A stretch of DNA of 64,000 bases, from contig OY986436.1 of the NCBI GenBank assembly GCA_963920525.1, forward strand, positions 81,437,630 to 81,501,629, written 5' to 3'. The translations under genes and the position numbers were made by a program. Under the pieces are notes generated by a model. The model was given only the letters and a program-made list of their open reading frames with translations. It searched no databases and was not told the origin of the DNA. The DNA comes from Dichetophora obliterata. Taxonomy: Eukaryota; Arthropoda; Insecta; Diptera; Sciomyzidae. Positions 11,040-21,797 of this stretch are shown piece after piece; within the stretch, counting starts at the first letter, position 1, and each line of letters begins with the position of its first letter.

Positions 11040-11955
11040 TTTTCCACTTTTTTGGAATTATTTGCAAAATTTTGATCAGACAGAAATGGTTTTTTTTTGT
11101 GGATGACTTTGAAGGCTTTGCTTATCATAGTTAGAATGATCCAATTAGTTAAACTAAGCTTAGATTTGTTCGATAATTTGTTGCCAGTTTGAAAATAATT
11201 ATGCCTCTCTTATAGAAACTTTCGTTCCTTTTGGCAAACAACTGGGATAGTCGATTTTCACAAGCTTCTTTGAAGGCGAATGTTTTACCAGTAAAAACCA
11301 TTCGCCAAATACAGGAACAGGTTGTAATCACTTGGTTCCAGGTCCGGGCTATAAATTGGAAGCATAAAAACCTCCCAGCCATGAACCTCCCGGTAATTCT
11401 GACGAGTCACTATTGACGTGTGTGGCCTGGCGTTGTCCTAATTGTAAATTGTTGATAGTACACGTTCAAATTAGGAGGAATAGTGTATGATTCGGCTGAA
11501 ATCCCACCAAAACACACAGCAAAACCTTCCTGACCGTCAACACTGCCTTGGACACCGTTTGCACCGGCTCACCACGATTCGACCATGAACATTTTTGCTT
11601 GAAGTTGTCGTAAGTCGCCCACTTTTCATCACCAGTCAACATCAGCAATTCGCAGATGGTAATTCGATACATGAGGTTTTTTTGCGTCATCTCGTATGAA
11701 ATTTATACATCCAGCTTCTGTTTTGCTTACATGATGGTCGGACTCGACGATTTCCATGATTTTATCGACACTTACGCCGATTTCCATGATTTTATCGACA
11801 TTTACGACAATTGGCCTTCCAGAGCGTGGTGTATCTTTGACATCAAAATTACCAGAATGGAATCTATGAAACCGAAATTGCGTGTGATTGGCCGTTACAG
11901 TATCAGAACTATAAATACTATTCATCTTTTTTATTGGTTATGTTTTCGCCTTTAA
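11040..11955 (-). pseudogene. Mariner relic, irritans type
   Basis: Minus-strand fragments in three frames read FHSGNFDVKDTPRSGRPIVV, VDKIMEIVESDHHVS, LTGDEKWATYDN and FKEACENRLSQLFAKR. These correspond in order to the N-terminal domain, first catalytic Asp and C-terminal end of irritans-type mariners. The second and third Asp motifs are not legible. A local tandem duplication repeats the VDKIMEI coding segment (about 11750-11800). The 5' part abuts the MITE at 11956. No intact frame remains. Confidence 0.85.
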
Positions 11956-12403
11956 GCTTAGTATGCTGTAGGAACGAAAAAAAAATTCCATAAGAAATAC
12001 ATTGAGATTTTTGACAACGAATAGGCAGCGAAATTTTTTTCGCCTGCTAGTACGCTGTAGAAGCGAAAATTATTGCTATGTTGCCAAATTTCCATTCGTG
12101 AGTGGAGAGTTGAAATTTCAAAATTTCTCTGTCGATTATATGCCAGTACATTTAATTGGCGCGGAAATTTGGAAGTTCAAGTGTTGAATTTGTTATTTAA
12201 CAAATGTATTGTTGCATTTATATAGCTTATTAATGTGTAGTCTTGCTTTTTATAGGATATAAAATTCCAGCAATAAAAAAATGAATCTGTTAACCAGAAC
12301 AGCAAGTGCTTTTTTTCCACGCAAACATTTTGACTCTACGCTAAAATTTCGCGTGTTATTATGTTATATGCCAAAAAATTTTCGTTCCCACAGCATACTA
12401 AGC
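11956..12403. mobile_element. MITE family M1, copy 1
   Basis: Inverted repeats start GCTTAGTATGCTGTAGGAAC on the left. Read from the right they start GCTTAGTATGCTGTGGGAAC. A related 298-bp copy lies at 19850-20147 in opposite orientation and shares inner blocks, including an 'ATTTAATTGGCG.GGAAATTTG' block and a 'TAGTACGCTGT' block. No transposase is encoded; the target duplication is unclear. Confidence 0.85.
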
Positions 12404-13335
12404 TTTATCGAAAAAAAACTGAAATGTGGCATATTTTCTATGACCGCGCTCACACAAATCTGCGTCAAGCAATCAAAAAACCGTGTGAGAAGTTTTTTAG
12501 TACAAAATTTTATCTTTTTAACGGTATCAAGCACACTAATACAACGCGAGACACAGATTACTTAAGCGATCTATTGGAAAAATATTGCTTTTCTTGTACT
12601 ACACCTGATACATTGTGTAAAATATAACACGGTGTAACAAAATTTTAAAACATTAAAAAAACTAAGAACTAGTTGAAGTCGTAGATAAGGTGGAGAGTAT
12701 TAGTATTGTATCTTCATACTTGGATTTTTGGCCATAATAGTGACCGTGGCCTACTGGACCACCTCTCTGCATACAAAGGTACATCTCAGAGAGTAGAAAA
12801 TGCCCTAAAGCTTTTTGAGAGCATTAGCCATTCGGAATCTGCTCCAAAATCCAAAGGTCCAGTTCTTGAGGTCATTTGTGTTCAAATACAAAGCCGGCCA
12901 AAGTACTTTCAAGGGCTGAAATGGCCAATTCGTGATGTAACTTCGATTTTTTAATTTACTCTTAAAATCGGGGTTAATGTACGTATAATAATAATAATAA
13001 TATATATTCTGTATATATTTTCTAATACTGTTTAAATGGGAAAAACCAAAATTAGAAATTAAATATGAAAAATATATATGTTTTTAACGATGTCTCATTT
13101 ATACAGTTACGCACACATAATTAAGATCGATGTCGTTGTATACGTATTTAATTAAGAATTTTAGAAGAACAAAGAAAAATAAATTTATATTGAACCTTTC
13201 TCACACCTGTTGCGTAGAAAAGCGTACATATAATAAAGACCGATCTAGTTGTCAGTCAGTAAGATTATTTATATTAACTTGAATTCATTGTGTTGGCAAT
13301 ACATTTTGTTTTACAATAAATTGATTTCAATTAAA
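12404..13335. other. Unassigned interval with two unrecognised open frames
   Basis: Plus-strand frames at 12361-12627 and 12706-12954 (82 residues, containing HNSDRGLLDHLSAYKG) have less biased composition than the flanks. I cannot match them to any family. They may be worn transposon fragments. The rest is AT-rich. Confidence 0.35.
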
Positions 13336-13339
13336 GTTT

Positions 13340-13700
13340 AAAACAAAAATTGATTTTTGATACAGTAGAACATGGTTTAAGAGAAGCTGAATCAAAATTT
13401 CTAACTGAAATCCAAAAATAGAATAGAAGTTGCTAGAAAATATGGTTATTGTGCACTTGAGGATTGGAAAAAGCTGTTTTTTAATGACAAAACCAAAATA
13501 AATAGAGTATGGTCGGTATGAGCGAAGTTTAGCTACAGGTACACACGCCCAACACTAAGGTACGGTAAAGGTAACATTATGGTGTAGGAATGTTTAGCTG
13601 CTTCAATATTTATTTTAGTAATTATTACTAAATCTTTATTAATTATTACTTTATCTTTATTAATTATTACTAAAGCTAAAATAGTGGATCATAATGTATG
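13340..13700 (+). pseudogene. Tc1-type transposase relic
   Basis: The plus strand near 13425-13590 reads RVEVARKYGY, then WKKLFFNDKTKINRVW, then RPTLRYGKGNIMV. This is the segment around the first catalytic Asp of Tc1-like transposases (normally F.DE.K...G, then G.VMVWG). Stops and substitutions are frequent. The downstream D/E motifs are missing. Confidence 0.6.
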
Positions 13701-13807
13701 TTAAAGCAATATTTATTGACGCCAATCAAAACCATTCAAATAAATTTGCTTTCACTCAACATATACGAGTTTAACGAGCTACACTACACTATACTTGGCA
13801 ATACTTA

Positions 13808-14238
13808 CATGGTTAAAAACTTTTTTGGATTACATATAGGACAACACCAAGAAAAAGATTACTTTTTAATCCAAGGAAAAGTTCAAAATTTTCTAATCCG
13901 GAAAAGGCTAGTTTTTATCCCCAAAAAGTTAAAAAAGCGATATAAATATCAACTTAAAAAAAAACTTGTGTGACCAGTTCATGATTTAAGCACACGTCCT
14001 CTGATGTGCTGGTCCAACACATTATTCACTCTTCAATCTCAGTTGTTAAAACGGTTTCGCTTATTTTGCATCATTACTAAAGCAAGTAAGCTTGCAGTAA
14101 GTTAGCAAGCAAGCAAAAAATGTGGGTTTGAGACCCAGCTAATTAAACTAAAGTAGGGACTTAAAAATAATACTTTTTATTAAAATTTTCTTTAAATCAA
14201 AGTTTGGATTAAAAAGAAGTCCAAAATTTTTAACCGTT
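13808..14238. mobile_element. TA/CAC group, family A, copy 1 (431 bp)
   Basis: The left end is CATGGTTAAAAACTTTTTTG after TA (13806-13807). The right end read inward is AACGGTTAAAAATTTTGGAC before TA (14239-14240). It is the reverse-oriented relative of the element at 45774-47372: both share the TTTTTTGGATTACATATAGG block and a tRNA-like block. No coding capacity. Confidence 0.8.
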
Positions 14239-14826
14239 TACCAAAACTTGTTTTTGTGAATGAAAATTGGGAGGCAGGCGCCAAAGCTATGCATTTAGTT
14301 TCTGATACTAAAATTTTTTTCTCAGTGTATGTGTATGATGTCCGAAGTTCGAAAATTATATATTGTTATAAAAAAGCTTATTAGCAATAAGATCATTTCG
14401 GCTTTTTTCCATAGTTCAAAATAAAAAATTTTGATAGTGCCGAAAATTCAAAGCATATGCTTTTCAATAGGTGGTGCACTTTCGAACTTTTTTCGACCCA
14501 CTCTATTGAAAATGCATGTTGAAAGCGAAATTTTTCGTTTAGTTGTAGTCACAACTTTATAACCACAAATCACAAAATCAGAACAAATTTTCTGAAATAT
14601 GAGAAGGTAATCAGTTTACTGTAAATATGCTTTTTTAATTATTGTATGTTGAATTTTTTTTCTTTCAGATCATAATTATTTACATATATCTGACCCACAA
14701 GCATTTATACAGTTCTTTTTTAGCTGTCTATTTTTTCTTTCTTAGCTTATTTAGCTAAAGTTAAAAATTTGTTATCAAAGCACATTGAATTTATACATAA
14801 TTTGTTTAAGTTTTTTTAATTCTTAC
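14239..14826. other. AT-rich intron sequence with a solo TA/CAC-type end
   Basis: This is the beginning of the sens intron downstream of the exon at 14827. TTTTTTTCTCAGTG-TA at about 14316-14332 resembles the right end of a TA/CAC group element, but no left partner is visible. Nothing else was recognised. Confidence 0.4.
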
Positions 14827-15008
14827 CTGTGTGTATGTAAGTGTGTTTCTTCATGTCGCTCTTTTGATGAAAACGTTTGCCACAATAACTGCATGGATAT
14901 GGCCGCGTATCGCTATGAATCAACAGGTGCGTCGATAGTGTGCTAGAACGCTTAAACCGCTTCCCACACTGTTTACATTCGAAGACTTTTTCCACATTGT
15001 GAACAGCT
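14827..15008 (-). CDS. sens: Senseless/Gfi1-type zinc-finger protein, exon with fingers 2 (end), 3 and 4
   Basis: This 182-bp exon is preceded by a good acceptor (TTTTTCTATTTCAG) and followed by the donor GTAAGA. It opens with AVH, the end of finger 2, then the linker NVEKV. Next come finger 3 ([10 protein letters not shown], then [12 protein letters not shown]) and finger 4 ([10 protein letters not shown], then [12 protein letters not shown]), both C2H2. It ends in TG, the start of the next linker. The sequence between fingers 3 and 4, SDTRP, is the Gfi1/Senseless signature. Senseless is a nuclear C2H2 factor that binds AAATCA-core sites and cooperates with proneural bHLH proteins in sensory-organ precursors. 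The exon ends in phase 1, so at least one more coding exon is needed; it is not seen down to position 1. Confidence 0.95.
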
Positions 15009-16230
15009 CTGAAATAGAAAAACTTTTTGTAAGATGCTTTGATATTTTTTGGAATTTAATTAAATATTTAAATACTTGTATGGATATTATCATATTTTAA
15101 ATCCCCTGTAATCAAAACAATTTATTTCGAATATTTGGAAAATAATTAATAATTAATTCCTCCAAAATTTACTGAACTGCAATAACTAGCACTGCTGGAG
15201 CACCTCTATACTGGTCTTAATTTTAACCACAATCGTTCCATCGTGTTTTTTGTATGGGGCCCCCAAAAGGGTGGCAGTTAGAGTTAAGGGAGGAAATTAA
15301 TAGGACCCTAAAATAGCTTCTCAAGGAGCCACGAAAAGAACCAGAAGTTTAATCAGCTATGCAACGATGACCACTGCAGTTGCAACTACCAACAAACCCA
15401 ATCCACTGACTGTTAGGGTTACTTAAAAAATTTACCTCAACTGCTAAACGAATATAATACATATTTTTACATCTGTAAAAATGTGTACAAGGACTTTTTG
15501 TGTTTTTTGTATGAAGACCCCCTGAAAGGTCCCCACCTGAAAGAGTGTAGGTGTGTTCTAGGATTGTTCTGAAAAAATGTCCGGGGGGAAAACAGTAATA
15601 GGACCAGCTCATACATTTGACACCTGTAAGGGTCATAGACTTTTTGATATAAACTATTATAGACATTTGTTTTCTATGTCTATAACTTTCTATGAACTAC
15701 AATAGACATATGTTTTCTATGTCTATTATAGTTTAAATCAAAAAATCGATGACCCCTAGATGGGTTAAATGTATGAGCTGGTCCTCTAATTTTTCTCCCT
15801 CAACATTTCTTCTTGACATACCTACGCTCTATCTGCTACTCTTTTGGGGGCCCCATACAAAAAACACAAAAAATTAGGAAAAAATGTTACATAGTGTGAT
15901 GGAACGATTGTGGTCAAGCGCGTCGGAAGCTAATTTCATCTGGGGGGGCAGTACAAATGGTGGTGCAAAAAAAGTTCACCAAAATTTCTTCAAAGAAACA
16001 TGAATGTGAATAAACAAATTTTTTTATTTTAGTTTAAAATAAAAAAAATAAAATATTAAAATTTCATTATTTTTAAAAGTTATTCCAATTTCAATATTAG
16101 AGATCATTCTTTAAAGGATCTTTCATATGGTGATATGAAAATATAAGAAATAATGGTTGCTTTTATAAAGCATGACTAGGTATATCTTTACATGGTTTAA
16201 ATGCAATTAGGTACAAGAAGTTATATCAAT

Positions 16231-16527
16231 TTAAATTATTCCAAAATGTTTCCTTCTGTCCTTGCGAGAAACAAACTGTTTCACCAATTCCATCGAATTC
16301 AATTCTTCGGTTTTATCTTTGTGAATGTGTATAAGTGCCGCATGAGTGAGTCGTTTCTGTGTCATAGTTGCTCGAAGATACGTTTTAAGTCGTCTTAGTG
16401 CACTGAAAGAACGCTCAGATGAAGCTGCTGATGCAGGCACAGTCAAAAGCAAAGCAATAAGTTTTTCAACTTCATTTAATAGTTTTTTCAGTATCTGAAT
16501 TTTTTGCAAATTGGGATACAATGCCAC
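16231..16527 (-). pseudogene. hAT transposase C-terminal domain inside the 15915-17607 element
   Basis: The 98-residue frame contains LLTVPASAASSERSFSALRR, then LKTYLRATMTQKRLTHAALI and HIHKDKTEEL. This is the dimerisation end of ZMYM1-like hAT transposases with the invariant SSERSFSALRRLKT block. The catalytic DDE part and BED/TTF finger are missing. A second frame at 16798-17070 (CFGPCESSYCELADENPPRR) may be another piece, but I cannot place it confidently. The short MITE at 16687 interrupts the space between them. Confidence 0.85.
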
Positions 16528-16686
16528 TACAATTTCAAGGTGTTTGGCCAGGCATAAAGATCTAGTTTTGTTTTTAGATTTTGTTTAGAAGGCACTTTTC
16601 CGTTGAAGGCTTCGATTACAATATTTTCCAACGATTCTAGAGTGTCAAGATCTGTTTAAATGTACAATAAGATTTACAAACTGCCA

Positions 16687-16773
16687 GTTTACACTAGCTT
16701 CACTCAACCGACTCACCGAATGTTAAATCAAAGTAAGTCGGTTGAGTGAAGCTGGTGTAAACATGCAAAATTA
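16687..16773. mobile_element. MITE family M2, short copy nested in the hAT
   Basis: An almost perfect hairpin: AGTTTACACTAGCTTCACTC on the left and TGTTTACACCAGCTTCACTC read from the right, both continuing into AACCGACT. A longer relative lies at 20737-21106. A TGC triplet flanks both sides and may be the target duplication. Confidence 0.75.
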
Positions 16774-17659
16774 AAAAAAAGTAAAATATCAACCTGTTTA
16801 ATCAAATCTAGCCGTTATCTCATTTGAGAGAAGATCTAAAATTTCGAAATAATCTTTTCGTAGACTATCATATAATGGCAACTGTACTGAAGGAACCGGA
16901 TTTGATGTTTGTTCAAAGCGTCGAGGTGGATTTTCATCAGCTAATTCACAGTAGGAGCTTTCGCATGGTCCAAAACATTGGACCAACATGGCAGATTGTA
17001 CAACATGTAGTACCATGCGTAAGCTAAAACGATAGTTGAAATTTTTGGTTTTTTTCTGCCGATTGTACAATATTATACAACTATGTAAAATTACTGCTCA
17101 ATTGTTAGGGCATCTAAAAGTTGCTTAGCTATTATCCGGATGTGTTCTGCTCGAGAGCTTGTAATTAATGATGTTGATTTACACGTCGGATCGTTCGAAC
17201 GCTCAATCAAATAGTCCCATTAGTTTTCCATCTAACTTATCATACAACATGTCGTCCAATATGGAAAGCCCCTAAGAACATGCTAAATTTTTTTCTTACC
17301 AGAGTTGCAAAATGAACAAGTATTTAGCTACATACTTAAGGGTGCTTTTTAACTGAAGTGGTGGGTTTGCAGTAGAAACTCTACATTTTGTTCTATCTTT
17401 TTGCAAACACAGAGAAAGGAAATGGTTATCCGCAAGCATGCTTATAAAAAAGAGAGATAGAAGAGGAAAATATATAATACAAAAATGTTATCGTTGTAAA
17501 AAAAACTGATATTTTGAATAACTTTTGAAGTTTTCCTTTTAAATTGTTTATCTAGCTAAAAAAGTGGGGGGCGACTTCCCCCTTTTCCCCCGCTTCCGAC
17601 GCCAATGATTGTGGTTAAAATTGAGACTCGTATAAAGATGCTCGAGCAGTCTTTGCTAG

Positions 17660-18395
17660 AGTCTCCATATCGTCAGTTAAGCTTAGCATCATTAATTTAC
17701 CTGAAATATTATTTTTATTAATATTTCATAATTACTTTAAGGGTATTCATTAGAGCGTATCAATTTGTATAGGAAATATCTGACCCCCAAATTCCGGTAC
17801 CAAAATTAAATAGTATATTAAAAAAATCACTTCGATTGGTATAGTTTTTTTTTGATCTGAGCCAATTATGGCATTTTCCCCCCCGAATTGCATTTTTGAG
17901 AAACTTTTGTGCTGGAGATCCAGTTGTGGTTGTGCTTATCAATCAATTCTTGGTTGATTTGACAAATGGTCTAAGCAGATTTGACGGTTTTTCAAAATGA
18001 ACGTACTTGTTGTTTAATTTTAATATGAAAGTATTTTAACACTTTTGAGTTTATTTTTGTATCATAAATAAATCCAAAAGTGTTAAAAAATTTTCATGTA
18101 GGGATTTGTCAAATGGCATGAAAGTTTGCACATCCAGGTTTTTATATCCAAGAAATTGATATAAGCCGACCATTAGTAGTTCTTCAGTTCGGGGGACGCT
18201 AAAATTGGTTCTGACAAAAAAGAGTTACCAATCGAAAGGATTTCTTTTAATAGCAATGAGAGGTAAGAATTTGTGAATTGGAGCAAAAGTAACAAATATT
18301 TAACTTTTAGAATTTCAGAAATCATTTTGAAAATTACAACGTAAAAACTTATTGACAGCATATGCAGCATATGACAATATATTGCCACTGACATA
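17660..18395. other. Intronic AT-rich sequence with a long hairpin
   Basis: An imperfect inverted repeat with arms of about 23 bp, containing TTTTAACACTTTTG and its complement, spans about 18032-18090. No coding sequence. An imperfect outer ATTTGACAAATG-like repeat near 17958 and 18107 may mark a small fold-back element. Confidence 0.45.
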
Positions 18396-18550
18396 CAGTA
18401 TGTGGAAAAAATTAGTTTCCAACGAAGCAAAGTCAATCAAAAACCCTGTAGTTTTTGTTTGTTAACATTTTATGATTTAATTTTATTTTTAATAAAATTT
18501 ATGAGCTTAAGGCTTAAAAAGAAGATACAAACATAAGCAAAATATTTTAT

Positions 18551-19617
18551 TCAATATTTTTTTAACGTAAAAAGAAATTCAATTTTCATGTGCAAAAAAT
18601 AAGTTTCCAAGGCGTTCAATAGCCGCAATGGCCACCATTTCGCATGCTCATTTATCCCAATCGATTCTGCATGTAAATAAATCAGCTTCAAACAATCTTC
18701 AGACATGAAATTGTTGCAGTTTTTTATCAAGCTGTCTTTCAATTCGCACAAGGTTTGTGGTTTTTCCTCTGCCTCTCGAATTTTGTAGAAAGGTCTGGAC
18801 TTTGTGGTGGCCATTTAAAAGGTTAATATTATGTGAAGAAAGGTATTCAGATACTTTTTTCGCAGTGTGAATAGGCGCGTTATCCTGCTGAAGTATAAAA
18901 TCCACACTTATTAAGCATCTGCCTTCAGGAATAGCAGTGCCTTCTAAAATTTTAAGATACAACCAAGCGTTTAATTATCCTCTAATATAACAATTTTTCC
19001 AGGATCATATGCTGAAAGGCATCCCCAATCCATTGGACCTTTCTCTACAGTCTTAACAGTTGGAAGAGTACATCTGCAAGAAAGGCTCTCATTTGGTTTC
19101 CGCCACACATAAATCATGTCATGTGAGTACTTCAGTCTAATCATGGACTCATCCGTCCAGAGTATGTTATACCAAAATTCTCGAGTTTTTAAAATATGTT
19201 CTTCATAAAAATTCATTCTTTTCATCCTGTTTACTTTGCTTACCAAGGGACCTTTACGAGCACCGCGATCGTGTTTATCTTCTTTGCGTAACCTGTTACG
19301 AATGGTGTAAGTCGATGGGGCTTCCTTGCCCTCCTTGAGTAGCTGTGCTCTGATTTTTGGCTGCGATTTAAAGGGATCGGCTTCAGAAATTTGTAAAATT
19401 CGCCGATCAATTCTAGACGTTGCAACTCTTGGGAAACCTGCCCTGGTCTTTCCTTTCGAGACAACCGTTTCTCCGACTTATAGGCAGCAATCACCTTACC
19501 AATAGAAGTGTGCGATTTTTTAAAAATTCTTGCAATGTACCTGTTGGTGTGTCCATTTTCATGTAAATTAATGATTGTCTTACGTACTTCATCAACTAGT
19601 TGCTTGAATTTAGCCAT
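18551..19617 (-). pseudogene. Tc1-type transposase, frameshifted
   Basis: The N-terminal frame (19240-19617) has a paired-type helix-turn-helix: RKTIINLHENGHTNRYIARI and KKSHTSIGKVI. The middle frame (18971-19246) has NILWTDESMI with the first Asp, then VWRKP and GPMDWGCLSAYDPG (the usual VMVWG.F.. region). The next frame (18699-18962) has FILQQDNAPIHTAKKV with the second Asp. After it the WPP.SPDL.PIE region is destroyed. At least two frameshifts separate the pieces, so no functional enzyme is made. Confidence 0.88.
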
Positions 19618-19849
19618 ATTATTTAAAGAAAATTACTGGTTTTATATAAAATAATGACTTTTGAACTCACGAACTCAAATAATGAACTCACGAAAGTTAA
19701 TAAATAAAAAAATTACCAATACTTTTTTTTAAAATTTAGTAGGATACGTCACAGAGTTTATTTTTATTTAATTTACCAAAAATTTACTATATTGCTTGCC
19801 TTTTTTTATGAAACTTCAATCTAGGTTAATGTTTTGCACCACGTGCATT

Positions 19850-20147
19850 GCTTAGTATGCTGTAGGAACGAACATTTTTAGGCATTTAATTCTAACACAT
19901 GCTTACCATAACTTGTTGCACTTATTGTTGAATGTCAAATTTCCACGCCAATTAAATTTATGGACATAAGACAGCGAAATTTTGCCATTTTAACTCTCCA
20001 ATCATGGTTATGAACTTTGCTGCATTGAACAATTTTCACATCAACAGCGTACTAACCAACCAAAAAAAATTTTGCTACCTTTTCGCTGTCAAAAACGCAA
20101 TGCAATTTTTACGGAAGATTTCTTTTCGCTTCTACAGCATACTAAGC
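19850..20147. mobile_element. MITE family M1, copy 2 (298 bp)
   Basis: Inverted repeats GCTTAGTATGCTGTAGGAAC (19850) and GCTTAGTATGCTGTAGAAGC read from 20147. Inner sequence matches copy 1 at 11956-12403 in reverse orientation but lacks about 150 bp of its centre. It lies inside the Tc1-like element, so it moved after that element arrived. Confidence 0.88.
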
Positions 20148-20736
20148 TTATAGAAAAAACAAGCATTGCTTCTCAGAATAAACACTTTATCTCTCTCACA
20201 ACGGTACTAATACAGTACAGTCAGAAAAATTAGGAGTTATTTTTTTACGAGTCTTAAGAAGCATTGGAAATAATGAAAAGGTCTGGAAATTTATTTTTTC
20301 CACCAACTGTATATGCTGGAAATTCACAATCGACTTTAAGGGCTGTTTATACAACCTGCCTGATCAAAATAACTAATTGATAAAGTTATTATATTGTCAC
20401 TTCGCATGAATACCTTTTATGTAAATATATACTTAGATCGCACAAGTTACGAAATTTCATTTTCATATTTTACGTTGACATTTGTTGAATGAAAATATTA
20501 CTTTTATCTGTAGTGTTGCAAATATTTTCTGTTTGAAGAACTTCTTTCTCGTGGCTTAAAATGTACTCGAAACCATCAAACCAAACCGAAGCTAAACAAA
20601 GATTGTTGGTTTAGTATTGCTCATTACTACCCTGAAAACGAGTTTTTATTTATTAAATTGAAATTGTTTTATTTTGTAAAAAAACATTAGGTAGAATCGA
20701 CTATAGAAATGTATCTAGAAATGCGTCGCTAGTGTC

Positions 20737-21106
20737 TGTTTACACTTGCCTCACTCAACCAACTCACTTTCACGTCTTTAAAAGAGGTGAGTAAGTGGGA
20801 AGGTGAATGTACCGAGAGAAAAGAGTTTCAAAAACTTTAAAAATTGCGCGACTAGCTTTGATTTGATTTTTACCATTTTGAGTGTTTTTTTTTTCTTTAG
20901 TGCGTTTATAGCTGCTGAATTCGCAGTGCTATATGCAGCTTCAAAGCACACACTCCAGCTAACACTAATTTTTTATTTCTTTCAAATGTTTAAGGTTAAA
21001 AACAGCACAAAAAATTCAGACTTAAAGTGAAGTTATGTTTGTGAACATTTAAGAACTGTGTCATATAAAAGTGAGTCGGTTTAGTGAGGCTAGTGTAAAC
21101 CGACAC
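20737..21106. mobile_element. MITE family M2, long copy (about 370 bp)
   Basis: Inverted repeats: GTCTGTTTACACTTGCCTCA on the left and GTCGGTTTACACTAGCCTCA read from the right, both continuing with an AACC.ACTCACT block. The interior is AT-rich and non-coding. Same family as the hairpin at 16687-16773. Confidence 0.8.
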
Positions 21107-21797
21107 CAACAAATAAATTCTCACAGCCGGATTTAAAATCTGCTGTCAAATTTGGCATAAAATCTGGTATACAGAAATTCGAAATATTAGTGTTTAATAC
21201 TCTGTGTGCAAACTAATCCGCCGACTAAGAAAGTAAAGAAATGACCGAGTACCAACTTTTCTTAATCCTAGGTTCCAAAGTGAGTTCGCGACTAGTTTCA
21301 GCTAAACCACGGATTAGCGAAAGCTAGTACTCGTTGCAGAAATCGGCCATTAGTCGTCTATGATAATGAAGACAAGTTATTTGGTTTATAAGTTGTTTTT
21401 CAAATATCACACAAAAACTTAAAGTGGCTTATTTTTGACATTTAAAGTGTTTTTGCAGTATCAAATAGACCACATTTTAAGGCTTACTACACATATGGAC
21501 ATTAATTGATGTATCATCAGCTCATGGAAAGAACTCCTCTAATGTAGTTAGTCATCAAGAGCAAAAATAAGTCTACCTTTAATTTGTCATTAAACATCTT
21601 TAATATTTCATTGCGTAAATAAACAGACTTTCCCTTTCTTAGCTATCATAAACCACAAAATGAACCAAAAAACTAAACGACGACCTGCAAATCCACCGTT
21701 TAATCAGATAAAAGCCTGCATTTCGGTAAACACATTAAACATTACAAACAGAAACAGAAAACAATTTCATTTGGGACATTTTCTGTCCCACACATAC
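21107..21797. other. Intronic sequence without recognised features
   Basis: The 5' part of the large sens intron next to the donor at 21797. No repeat or open frame is recognisable. Confidence 0.5.

Larger units (their letters stand above)
15915..17607 (-). mobile_element. hAT element of the ZMYM1-like type, 1.7 kb, with 8-bp duplication
   Basis: The ends are CAAGCGCGTCGGAAGC (15915-15930) and, from the right, CATTGGCGTCGGAAGC (ending 17607). They are flanked by a perfect 8-bp duplication ATTGTGGT at 15907-15914 and 17608-17615, diagnostic of hAT. Removing the element and one duplication restores the arm of the host fold-back element. A C-terminal transposase fragment is encoded on the minus strand. 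It is a deletion derivative of a larger autonomous element. Confidence 0.93.
15185..17659. mobile_element. Fold-back element, split by a hAT
   Basis: The left arm (CTAGCACTGCTGGAGCACCT from 15185, then GTATGGGGCCCCCAAAAG) is repeated in inverse at about 15835-15914 plus 17616-17659. A second inner palindrome of about 60 bp per arm, around GGACCAGCTCATACATTTGA, is centred near 15690. Related unpaired segments (CTATCTGCCACTCTTCTGGG) occur near 47528 and 48189. No coding capacity. The hAT at 15915 inserted into the right arm. Confidence 0.75.
18396..20309 (-). mobile_element. Tc1-like element, degenerate, with a nested MITE
   Basis: The ends CAGTATGTGGAAAAAATTAG (18396) and, from the right, CAGTTGGTGGAAAAAATAAA (ending 20309) are inverted repeats flanked by TA on both sides (18394-18395, 20310-20311). 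Three minus-strand frames carry the transposase. The M1 MITE at 19850-20147 adds about 300 bp. Total 1,914 bp, about 1.6 kb without the MITE, which fits Tc1. Confidence 0.85.
15009..21797 (-). other. 6.8-kb sens intron splitting zinc finger 2
   Basis: The donor GTATGT (21797 downward) and the acceptor at 15009-15010 define an intron that interrupts finger 2 between its two histidine ligands. Most of it is made of insertions described separately: a fold-back element with a hAT, a Tc1-like element with a MITE, and another MITE. Confidence 0.88.

Noticed and set aside
12281..12627. Overlapping plus-strand frames as a host gene
   Set aside because: They start inside MITE M1 and run out of it; no family resemblance in any frame.
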